NCBI GenBank assembly: GCA_903772945.1
Contig: CAICTM010000119.1
Location: 1-64,000, forward strand
Origin: Seminavis robusta
Taxonomy: Eukaryota > Bacillariophyta > Bacillariophyceae > Naviculales > Naviculaceae
DNA length: 64,000 nt
Reading direction: 5' to 3'
The notes under the pieces are model-generated. The model was not told the origin of the DNA. It made no database searches and saw nothing but the letters and a program-made list of their open reading frames with translations. Below are positions 32,891 to 41,228 of the stretch, one piece after another. The position numbers and the translations under genes were made by a program. Positions within the stretch are counted from its first letter, which is position 1. Each line of letters opens with the position of its first letter.

Positions 32891-33811
32891 ATGTCCGCCT
32901 TTGCTTCTCTCCCCCCCATCCTCCAGCCCAAGGAGGAGGACATCCAGCAGATGCTGTCTGCCGGTGTCCACACCGGAACTCGTAACTCTGACTCTGCCAT
33001 GATGGATTACATTTGGCGTCGTCGTTCCGATGGAGTTCACATTCTGAACATTGGAAAGACCTGGGAAAAACTCGTCTTGGCCGCCCGTGTCATTGCCGCC
33101 ATTGAAAACCCCGAAGATGTCATTGCCATCTCCGCTCGTCCTTACGGAATGCGTGCCGTCCTCAAGTTTGCCCATTACACGGGAGCCCAATCCATTGCCG
33201 GACGATTCACTCCCGGTACTTTTACCAATCAAATCACCAAGCAATTCCGTGAACCCCGTCTCTTGATTGTCACCGATCCTCGAACCGACTCGCAGGCCGT
33301 CAAGGAAGCCTCCTACGTCAACTTGCCCGTGATTGCACTCTGTGATTCCGACTCTCCATTGCAGTTTGTCGATGTCGCCATTCCTGCCAACAACAAGGGA
33401 AAGTACTCCATTGGACTCTTGTACTGGCTTCTCGCGCGTGAAGTCTTGCGATTGCGAGGAACCGTCTCGCGGGAAGTCGATTGGGATGTCCCCGTGGATC
33501 TCTTCTTTCACCGTGATCCCGAAGAGCTCAAAAAGAGTGAAGAAGAACAAGCTGCTAAAATGGATGAAGCTGCGGCCGCCGCAGTCACGGCCACCACCAC
33601 GGTGCCCGTCTTTGAACAAGAAGGCGTCCCCGATGGTGCCGGTGCTGTGGATCCTGCTTTGGTCGAAGGAGCTGCCATTGAAGGAGGTACTCCTGCTGCT
33701 ACGGCTGGGTTTGATGCCACGCCTGCCGAAGGATACGCTGCCACCAGCTGGGAAGGTGAACAGACTGGAGCGGCAGCTGCCGCTGCTGCGGGTGCTGCCA
33801 CCGAGTGGTAA
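32891..33811 (+). CDS. RPSA: 40S ribosomal protein SA (uS2)
   Basis: This component of the small ribosomal subunit is needed for late 40S maturation. The single exon encodes 306 residues. I chose the ATG at 32891 because [20 protein letters not shown] is the normal start, although an alternative frame opens upstream. Clear family blocks are [92 protein letters not shown] and [17 protein letters not shown]. The C-terminal tail is Ala/Glu-rich with TSWEG, like the E/DW.. tail repeats of other eukaryotes, and ends ATEW. The 3' flank carries a tandem duplication. Confidence 0.97.
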   Translation: MSAFASLPPILQPKEEDIQQMLSAGVHTGTRNSDSAMMDYIWRRRSDGVHILNIGKTWEKLVLAARVIAAIENPEDVIAISARPYGMRAVLKFAHYTGAQSIAGRFTPGTFTNQITKQFREPRLLIVTDPRTDSQAVKEASYVNLPVIALCDSDSPLQFVDVAIPANNKGKYSIGLLYWLLAREVLRLRGTVSREVDWDVPVDLFFHRDPEELKKSEEEQAAKMDEAAAAAVTATTTVPVFEQEGVPDGAGAVDPALVEGAAIEGGTPAATAGFDATPAEGYAATSWEGEQTGAAAAAAAGAATEW

Positions 33812-33814
33812 ACA

Positions 33815-34021
33815 CATGCACATGAGTATGTTCTACCGTAGCTTTGCTAGTAATTAGGTATCTCTTTTATTAGTATTACAGAATATTCTAGCTCCTAGAT
33901 CCAACTGTGTTTTCAATGAAATTATTAGGCTCCATGCACATGAGTATGTTCTAGCTTTGCAAGTAATTAGGTATCTCTTTTATTACTAGTATTACAGAAT
34001 ATTCTAGCTAGATCCACCTGT
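33815..34021 (+). repeat. Tandem duplication just after RPSA
   Basis: Positions 33815-33908 and 33933-34021 are two copies of a segment of about 90 bp that starts CATGCACATGAGTATGTTCT and contains GTATTACAGAATATTCTAGC. They differ by a few substitutions and small gaps. The repeat starts 4 bp after the RPSA stop codon, so it probably duplicates the 3' UTR and possibly its polyadenylation signals. Confidence 0.85.
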
Positions 34022-34046
34022 AGTAAAATCATTCAATCCAATCAAA

Positions 34047-35450
34047 TTATTCAGACCCCGGGCATCCATTTTCTCGCAACCATTGTAACAAGTATGCACT
34101 GCCATATTCTTTTGCACTCCGCCAGGTCCCTTCATCCCAAGGGCAACCATTCTCACGGGCATATTTGAGGACCTCTAAATGACCATTTTCAGCAGCATAC
34201 TTGCATGTAAAGGAGTTCCAAGGGCAACCATTCTCTCTGGCCCATTTCAGGAGTTCAAGTCGGCCGTTGTAAGCAGCAGACCAGCACGTCTTTTCATCCC
34301 AAGGGCAGCCATTCTCTCTGGCCCATTTCAGGATGTCCAAATGGCCATTTTCAGCAGCATAGGTACATGTCCGTAAGTCCCACTGGCAACCATTTGCACG
34401 CGCCCATTTCAGGATGTTCAAATGGCCACCCAAGGCAGCATAGGAGCACGTCTGTTCATCCCAAGGGCAGCCAGTCTCAAGTGCCCATTTCAGGATGTCC
34501 AAGTGTCCACCCTTGGCAGCATTGGCACATGTCCCATTATCCCACTGGCAACCATTTGCACGAGCCCATTTCAGGATGTTCAAATGGCCACCCAAGGCAG
34601 CATAGGAGCACGTCTTTTCATCCCAAGGGCAGCCAGTCTCACGTGCCCATTTCAAGATGTCCAAATGGCCATTTTCGGCAGCATTGGCACATGTCCCATT
34701 ATTCCACTGGCAACCATTTGCACGTGCCCATTTCAGAATTTTCAAATGGCCACCCATGGCAGCATAGGAGCATGTCCATTCAGCCCAAGGGCAGCCATTT
34801 TCACGTGCCCATTTCAGGATGTCCAAGTGGCCATTGAGGGCAGCATAGGTACATGTTCGTTCACTCCATGGACAACCATTTTCTCTGGCCCATTTCAAGA
34901 CATCCAAATGTCCTCCTGCGGCAGCAAAGGCGGATGTGGATTCATTCCATGGGCACCCATTTGCATGTACCCATGTCAGCATGTGCAAATGGCCATTTTG
35001 GGCAGCATTGGTACATGTAAATTCATTCCAAGGGTACCCATTTTCACGGGACCATTGAAGCACTTGCAGAGACCCCACTTTGGCAATTGATGCACAAACC
35101 TGACCATTATAGGGAGTCTTCTCTGAGCATTCGTAGTTGTGCCAATATTCAGCGGTGGAAAAATTGTAGAATGCTGCTGAGTAATACGTATCTCTGTAGT
35201 TTGCTGGGCGCTCTCCACACCAGAAGAATCTTGTTTTCAGGACCAAAGGAGGACTCTCTATGGTGGCACAGTAATCTTGATAGAGTTGCTGCCACTGCTT
35301 GTTGACACTGCCAACAAAGGCAAACTGCCCCATGCCCAGACAGGGAAGGATCTGGGCAACCCAAATCTCATTGTGGTCAACCAGCAACTGAAGGCCAGTG
35401 CCGGTGCCAGAAGTGCACAACATCTGTTTCTTGCTTGGCTGGATGGACAT
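34047..35450 (-). CDS. Ankyrin-like repeat protein with 26-residue units
   Basis: This single exon encodes 467 residues. After an N-terminal part (residues 1-120, with VAQILPCLGMGQFAFVGSVN, which looks like a divergent F-box-type helix pair), it has thirteen units of 26 residues of the form GHLDILKWARENGCPW.E.TC.YAA.N. These are the ankyrin-like repeats common in algae, oomycetes and giant viruses. The central part is a higher-order repeat: an NGCQW unit followed by a TGCPW unit is repeated three times nearly unchanged, which shows recent unequal exchange in 156 bp steps. The F-box reading would make it a substrate adaptor for ubiquitin ligases, but that part is weak. The gene is divergent from bystin. 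Confidence 0.8.
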   Translation of the reverse strand: MSIQPSKKQMLCTSGTGTGLQLLVDHNEIWVAQILPCLGMGQFAFVGSVNKQWQQLYQDYCATIESPPLVLKTRFFWCGERPANYRDTYYSAAFYNFSTAEYWHNYECSEKTPYNGQVCASIAKVGSLQVLQWSRENGYPWNEFTCTNAAQNGHLHMLTWVHANGCPWNESTSAFAAAGGHLDVLKWARENGCPWSERTCTYAALNGHLDILKWARENGCPWAEWTCSYAAMGGHLKILKWARANGCQWNNGTCANAAENGHLDILKWARETGCPWDEKTCSYAALGGHLNILKWARANGCQWDNGTCANAAKGGHLDILKWALETGCPWDEQTCSYAALGGHLNILKWARANGCQWDLRTCTYAAENGHLDILKWARENGCPWDEKTCWSAAYNGRLELLKWARENGCPWNSFTCKYAAENGHLEVLKYARENGCPWDEGTWRSAKEYGSAYLLQWLRENGCPGSE

Positions 35451-35848
35451 GATGTAGCAACGAGAGATGTTGTTGGTGTTGGACTATGAGGTTGCTATGA
35501 TGTGACTATGTTGCTTCCCAGGTGCTTCGGTGGACGACGAGCGAGGAACGAGCGAAACCACATCTGCTGGCTGGACGCTGCCACGCTGCCACGCTGTTCA
35601 CGTTGTCCACGTTGTCCACAGGCATCACGCCACCGGTACCGGTACCGGTACCATACCGGTGGTATACCGGTCGGAATGTCTTTCCATGTCATCCGTGAAT
35701 AGCTCATTAGTGACTAACTAAACACCACCAATTTCTTGAAAGCTCCCGCCAACATTTTTGCATCTCTTCTACTCCAGCAAAAGAACAGAAGCCAACTCGC
35801 ATGTCGCACAATTGCATTTCCAATACAATTCAATTCAATTCACCCACC
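35451..35848. promoter_or_regulatory. Divergent promoter ankyrin / bystin with ACCGGTACC palindromes
   Basis: These 398 bp lie between the start codons. Positions 35632-35671 are a run of overlapping palindromes made of ACCGGT and GGTACC. Before it is a tandem run of CCACGCTG/CCACGTTG-like units (35575-35618). These could be factor-binding arrays or simple-sequence expansions. Confidence 0.5.
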
Positions 35849-37287
35849 ATGCCCAAGATCAAGAAGATCCGTGCCGCTGCCTTGACATCTCAATCGGTCC
35901 GTCACGAACCTTTAGGCCAGACCATTCAAGATGACCAAAATCGGAACAAGTATGCGTCGAGTCGGAAACGGCGGAACAAACTCGACCAACTACTAGACGG
36001 GGACGAAAAGGAGTTACTGGATGAGAAAACGTCGGAACGCATTTTGGCATTGAGCAAAGAACAACGACAAGAACTGGATGCCGAAGAAGAATTGCAAAAG
36101 AATCGAAAAAAGCAAACCGAGCTGTTGGTTCCCGATGACAGTGACGATGAAGACGACAAGGAAAAACCATTTTCGGTAGAAGAAGATTATGAAGATGACG
36201 AGTGAGTGGCAAATGAAAAAATGACCATTATCTAGATTTCAGCTCCGCCCAGAAGATGTCGACTGACCTTGCTGCTGTTCCTTTCTGTATTATTAGCCGG
36301 CTGGTCCAAGAGGAGGATGGAGGGTATATCACCATGGTGGAAGGAGCACCAGAACTCTCGGCCGAAGAAGAGGCTCTGGTCGCATCCATGATGCAATCTA
36401 CTGGAGAACGCAAATCACTCGCCGACTTGATTCTCGAAAAAATTGGAGAAAAAGAAGCCGAAAAGGCCATCGACGATGATGCTGCACCTGGATTGCCCCC
36501 CAAAGTGGTGGAAGTCTACACCGATATTGGAAAAATCCTCACTCACTACACATCGGGCAAACTGCCCAAGGCGTTCAAAGTCATTCCATCCCTCAGCAAT
36601 TGGGAAGAAGTGCTCTACTTGACACGTCCCGATAAATGGACTCCCCAGGCCATGTTTGCCGCCACCCGCATCTTTGCATCCAATCTCAACCCCAAAATGG
36701 CACAACGCTTTTACAATCTCATTCTCCTCGATGGGGTCCGCGCCGACATTCACGCCAACAAAAAGTTGAATTATCACTATTACATGGCACTCAAAAAGAG
36801 CGTCTACAAACCCGCCGCCTTTTTCAAGGGGATTCTGTTGCCGTTGTGTCAAGACGATTGTACCCTCCGAGAAGCCGCCATTGTTGCATCGGTTCTCCAA
36901 CGGGTCTCCATTCCCGTCCTTCATTCCGCCGTGGCTATTCACAAATTGGCACAATTGAAAGAATACAATGGTGCCGCCTCCATTTTTATCAAGACACTTC
37001 TCGACAAAAAGTACTCTCTTCCGGCACCGGTCATTGGTAGTTTGGTCCAACATTTTGCCAATTTTGTTTCGGATGACCGCACACTTCCAGTCTTGTGGCA
37101 TCAAGCGTTGCTGGTCTTTTGTCAACGGTACAAGAACGAAGTGCAGGATGAAGCACGCAACTCGTTGCGACTCGTCATGAAGAAACACTTTCATCCCAAG
37201 ATTACTCCCGAGATTCGACGGGAATTGTTTGGAGCGCAAGCATGGAAGGAGGAACGGGCCAAGGATACAGATAGTATGATGTTGTAA
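35849..37287 (+). CDS. BYSL: Bystin (ENP1), ribosome biogenesis factor
   Basis: Bystin/Enp1 binds pre-40S particles in the nucleolus and is needed for 20S pre-rRNA processing and export. The two exons 35849-36201 and 36297-37287 (95 bp intron, GTGAGT...TTAG) join in frame to 447 residues. I take MPKIKKIRAAALTSQS as the start rather than the upstream in-frame alternative, because the lysine-rich start fits the family. The N-terminal third is charged and acidic. The C-terminal two thirds carry the bystin domain: VVEVYTDIGKILTHYTSGKL, PKAFKVIPSLSNWEEVLYLT, WTPQAMFAATRIFASNL, AQRFYNLILLDGVRADI, LNYHYYMALKKSVYKPAAFF and SIPVLHSAVAIHKLA. Confidence 0.95.
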
Positions 37288-37624
37288 CATGCATAACAAC
37301 AACAGCAACAACAACAATCCATGAAAAGGCAGTGCTCTTTGCTAGTTGGCGTAGACGATCCCAGAGGGATAACACCTAAAGATGGTGACTTGGAAAAGAC
37401 GATGCCTGTCTTTCCAAGCAGCATCACACCTAGCGATCTAGCTAGATCCAGAAGCTGAATGGGCGTAGAAGGCTTGGCACGCTCAAAACAAACGGTTGCT
37501 ACGTAGAGATGAAAGTACAGTAGGTATACAAACACAAGCACAAAACATGCATGTACGGTAGTTTGTTTGGATCATTGTGGTTGCTTGGCTTGCTTAGTAA
37601 TAGGTCTTCCTGTCTTTTGCCAAT
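37288..37624. other. Convergent 3' spacer
   Basis: No gene is seen. A CAACAA-type repeat lies at 37297-37317 directly after the bystin stop. Confidence 0.5.
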
Positions 37625-38377
37625 CTACGGCGCACAGCATTCATTAATACAACAGTCTCGCAATGTCGGACTCACTGACTTGTCATCCAGATAGACATCA
37701 CAAAAGGCGGCCGCCAGTCCACTGCTGGTGACATTGCCTTGATCTTGTCCATCGACTGCCACCGCAATGCCTTCTGTGGAACAATCAAACTGGATCTTGT
37801 TACCTTTTCCCACACTCCCCATGGGCTTGACACCATTGGCAATCAAGCCTTTGAGGTCGTCAACATCTGTCGCAGGTCCGGTGTACCGTGGGGATACCGA
37901 TTCGGCAATGGCATTGGCCATTTTTTCGGCTCCCACCTTGAAGTTCATTTCCAATAAAAAGGTGGTGGGGTGTTCTTTGACCCCCTCTCTCAGTGCTGCC
38001 AATGCTTGCTTGCCCTTGTCGGCAGCTTTGGAGATTGTAGAAAGTTTCTGTTTGAGAGTTTCGGAACAGTACAGACCCACGGCGTATACCTATGAAAATG
38101 ATATAAAATGATGTGATAGTAGCAGAGATAGTGAGGCTGTGAACTAGCTAGTTTCAATGCTCTGAATGGCATCGAATGATCTGAATTGATTGGCATCGCC
38201 ATCCTTACGTACCTTGATGGGCCCCTTCTTTCGGACTCCCACGCCAAAGAGCGACAGTTCATTGAGTTGAGGAACAAAGGGGATTCCTGTGGCCTTGTCT
38301 TTCAGGGACGAACAGCTGCCCAGCAACAGGAGTGTCACAAGCAGAAAGAGACGATTGCAGATGCTAGAGGACGCCAT
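37625..38377 (-). CDS. Secreted chalcone-isomerase-like protein
   Basis: The two exons 38377-38213 and 38089-37625 (123 bp intron, phase 0) give 209 residues. Residues 1-24 are a signal peptide (LFLLVTLLLLGSCSS). The fold signature is LSLFGVGVRKKGPIKVYAVG, then LYC, near residues 41-63. It is followed by FLLEMNFKVGAEKMANAIAE, LKGLIANGVKPMGSVGKG and, at the end, AFCDVYLDDKSVSPTLRD. This matches chalcone-isomerase-fold proteins. The flavonoid-specific catalytic residues are not evident, so a non-catalytic or fatty-acid-binding member is more likely. Algae without flavonoids keep such genes. The C-terminus has four cysteines (DCCINECCAP). With the signal peptide, the protein should be in the endomembrane system or, if the leader is bipartite, in the plastid. 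Confidence 0.8.
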
Positions 38378-38612
38378 GGTGGATCAATCAATCTGTACTT
38401 CTGACAAGCAAGCGTCAAAGAGGAAAAAGTGATGAGGAAGTGTTGCGGATTGCACGCCATTGGAAGATTCCATCAACACCTTCAACGTGGAGGCAAATTG
38501 TGAGGAGTGAAGTGTCCCTGAACCTTAATGGAGAAACGGAACCGAAGCAAAGAGACAACCAACAGCGACGACCAACTCCCATGACCACCGCCGTTGCATT
38601 GCCCAAACGAAC

Positions 38613-40199
38613 ATGGCGAAGACCAAGAACAGCCAAGAGGTCAGCAAGAAGGAGGCTACACGCCTCTATAACAAAATTTACAATGGAAATGCAACCGAGA
38701 AGGAGAAAGAACGATACGGTGCGCTCACAGGAAAGCCTGCAGACGCAGTCCCACGGCGATCCAAGGAAAAACAAGCGCTGAGTCAAAAAATCCGACGAGG
38801 CACTGGATCGGAACAAGATGAACAACGCTTCAGTGAGCTGGGTGGGAAAAAAGCGAAAGTTACGACGTTGCGAAAATCCAAAGAGGCACAAGCCTTGTAC
38901 AGCCGCATCTACCATGGCAATGGCACCGAGAACGACGAGCAACGGTATTCGGAGCTCACTGGAAAACCTGCATCAAGCGTGAAACGAAGGCCCAAGGAGC
39001 TCACGCCCTTGTATCATCGCATCTCTGCTGGAAAAGCAACCAAACAAGAAGAACAGCAGTACTTGGAGCTCACTGGAAAACCTGCCTCGTCTGTTCCAAA
39101 ACAATCATCATCACAGGAGAGAGCATCATTGCACGAGAAAATCCGCAGCGGCAAGGCCACAAAGAAGGATGAGAAACGATACTTGAAGCTCACTGGGAAG
39201 CCTGCTTCATCCGTCACAAAGAGGACCAAAGAGGTCAGATTCATTTACAACAAAATATACAATGGAAATGCCACAGAGCAAGAGGAAGAACGATACTTGG
39301 AGCTCACGGGAAAGCCCGCCTCGTGTGTGGCCAGAAGATCCAAGGATGAGCAAGCATTGTATAACAAAATCTACTTGCAAAAGGCAACAGAGAAGGAAGT
39401 CCAGCAATATCACGAGATCACGGGAAAGCCGGCATCCAGAGTCCCAAAACACTCCAAGCAGTCCAAGGAAATTACAACCTTGTACGACAAAATTCGCAAT
39501 GGAAATAGATCCAAACAAGTGGCACAGCGATACCATGAGCTCACGGGAAAGCCTGCTTCCAGTATTCCCAAACGAGACGCCAAAAAGGAATACAAGGAGA
39601 GAAAAGCCTTATACGACAAAATACGCAGGGGAAATGCAACTGAAGAAGATGAGCAGCTTTACTTGGACCTCACGGGGAAGCCGGCTTCGGACGTTCCAAG
39701 AAAATCAAAGGATAATCATCAACAACACGTACACGACAACAACAACATTTCCAACGAAGTAGTTGCCCCCAAACAAGTAGTTGCCAGGAAAACTCATGCA
39801 CTCACCAGGAAAGAGCCATCTGTCGTCGTTGCCAGAACAACAGCAACGTCATCCAAGCAGCAAGCAAGACAGAACAAAGCTCTGTACGACAAAATCCGTA
39901 GAGGATACGGCACGGAGCAAGACGAACAACTGTACTTTGAGCTAACAGGAAAGCCTGCTTCCACGGTGCCAAGAACACAAAAGAGAAATCCATCCTCCGA
40001 ACTACTTGTGGACGAGGAGGAGGAGGAGGAACAAGAAGAAATGATGCAAGTGGGGGCAAAGCGAAAATATAGCGACGAAGAGCCAATAATCGAAGAGGCC
40101 ACCAAAAAGAAGAGAACCAAGGCACTTGGGTTTTACTATTGCACAAGCACCATGACCTTGCAACCGGAAAGGCCCAACAATCCCGCGATTGTGGTATAG
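38613..40199 (+). CDS. Ten-unit LTGKPAS repeat protein, unknown family
   Basis: This single exon encodes 528 residues. Residues about 14-470 are ten copies of a unit of 36-43 residues with the consensus ALY.KI..GNATE.DEQRY.EL followed by TGKPASSVP.RSK. Each unit should form two helices, the first amphipathic with LY.KI and the second ending in YLEL, then a loop TGKPAS and a basic linker. A spacer of about 55 residues (rich in His, Asn, Val and Arg) separates units 9 and 10. Unit 2 is the most divergent (GGKKAKV in place of TGKPASS). The C-terminal part has an acidic run (EEEEEEQEE) and basic clusters (AKRKYSDEE, KKKRTK) that look like nuclear-localisation signals. The overall charge is strongly basic. 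I do not recognise the repeat. A DNA- or RNA-binding nuclear role is a guess from charge and structure. Confidence 0.8.
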   Translation: MAKTKNSQEVSKKEATRLYNKIYNGNATEKEKERYGALTGKPADAVPRRSKEKQALSQKIRRGTGSEQDEQRFSELGGKKAKVTTLRKSKEAQALYSRIYHGNGTENDEQRYSELTGKPASSVKRRPKELTPLYHRISAGKATKQEEQQYLELTGKPASSVPKQSSSQERASLHEKIRSGKATKKDEKRYLKLTGKPASSVTKRTKEVRFIYNKIYNGNATEQEEERYLELTGKPASCVARRSKDEQALYNKIYLQKATEKEVQQYHEITGKPASRVPKHSKQSKEITTLYDKIRNGNRSKQVAQRYHELTGKPASSIPKRDAKKEYKERKALYDKIRRGNATEEDEQLYLDLTGKPASDVPRKSKDNHQQHVHDNNNISNEVVAPKQVVARKTHALTRKEPSVVVARTTATSSKQQARQNKALYDKIRRGYGTEQDEQLYFELTGKPASTVPRTQKRNPSSELLVDEEEEEEQEEMMQVGAKRKYSDEEPIIEEATKKKRTKALGFYYCTSTMTLQPERPNNPAIVV

Positions 40200-40521
40200 A
40201 GAATTTGATGATGATTATTCGTTCCGATTGTCACTGATTGCATTGGATTGCGTTGGATCTGGCCTCTATACGATATCCCGCTCGGGGACATTTTGCGGGT
40301 TGTTTCCCTAGACCGGTACCGAGAATAGCAGCATGATACACCTGCAATTCCCTTCTGGAGGCATCTCTTAATAACCAAGGAATCCTACATTATGAGAGCC
40401 TCTGTGTTTAACACGCAGGATAGGCTGTGGCCGCAAACCAAGTCTTACTAGCTAGTTTGCTAAAACTAATTTCTAGCTAGAGCTCATCGTATAAATAGCA
40501 CATGATGGCTTCTCTTCGCTT
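40200..40521. other. Convergent 3' spacer
   Basis: No gene is seen between the repeat protein and the MAPEG gene. Confidence 0.5.
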
Positions 40522-40941
40522 CTACTCTTTGATGGTTTTGTAGAGCATGTTACCCAGCAACCCAATTTGGGTTCCAAAGAAGAGGAACCGAATAGTTGCA
40601 TGGATATCCGTGTCACCAAGGCAGTGACTGGTACTGTGTCCCATCCTGGCGCAGACATAGTACCAAGAAAGGGAAGAAATATCCGGTCCACCGGTGAGTG
40701 TATTGAGAACGACCGTGGCCAGAAACAAGGGAAAATTTTCGGTACAGTTGGCATGGGAACGTCCCACACGGCCAATGAACGACTTGGAACTGTCGTCTCG
40801 ACTGGGGCCAAAACCATTGGGGGCAACATCACCCTTGAGGATCAGAGTAGTACGATACACTGCAAGGACGCCAATGTGGCCGAAGGTCCACAAACCAAAG
40901 CCGACCACGGCACCATGAGATGATTTCATATCCAAGACCAT
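40522..40941 (-). CDS. MAPEG family membrane protein
   Basis: Members are small four-helix membrane enzymes of the ER that use glutathione (microsomal glutathione S-transferase, leukotriene C4 synthase) or are enzymatically undefined. I start at the ATG at 40941 (MVLDMKSSHG), giving 139 residues; the frame is open further upstream without an ATG. The family signature is R.GR.HANCTENFPLFLAT (usually R..RAH.N..E..P.F). Helices lie at about 11-29, 75-95 and 115-135, with a fourth less clear one. The C-terminus is basic and short. The gene is divergent from GART with 287 bp between starts. Confidence 0.8.
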   Translation of the reverse strand: MVLDMKSSHGAVVGFGLWTFGHIGVLAVYRTTLILKGDVAPNGFGPSRDDSSKSFIGRVGRSHANCTENFPLFLATVVLNTLTGGPDISSLSWYYVCARMGHSTSHCLGDTDIHATIRFLFFGTQIGLLGNMLYKTIKE

Positions 40942-41228
40942 TATCGGGCTGCTTTTGTTCTGATTTTGAGGGGGCAACGGAGCTTATCGCAGCTTTCTGA
41001 TCGCGCCAGCTTTGACACCGTCTGTCTGTCCTCCGCTTCAAAAGATCCACCCGTATCTTCATCTTTTAGCCAACGATTTTTGATGGCACCTTCATTTTTT
41101 GAGGCTTCGGTTGGGGCACCTCAATTAGCTCCATTTCCAGTTTCACACATTGATTAATAGTTTTTATATCAACTAGCTCCATAACTTACTTGTACGGTAG
41201 CATCTGAAGAATATAAGAAGACGAAGCC
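40942..41228. promoter_or_regulatory. Divergent promoter MAPEG / GART
   Basis: This intergenic gap of 287 bp lies between two opposite start codons. No specific site is recognised. Confidence 0.4.

Noticed and set aside
32600-33823. 407-residue frame on the minus strand
   Set aside because: It is antisense to RPSA, which is certain. It is Gly/Ser/Asp-rich and without family resemblance.
36415-37317. 300-residue frame antisense to bystin
   Set aside because: It is a shadow of a well supported gene.
38440-38781. 113-residue frame overlapping the start of the repeat protein
   Set aside because: It is in another frame and shows none of the repeat pattern.
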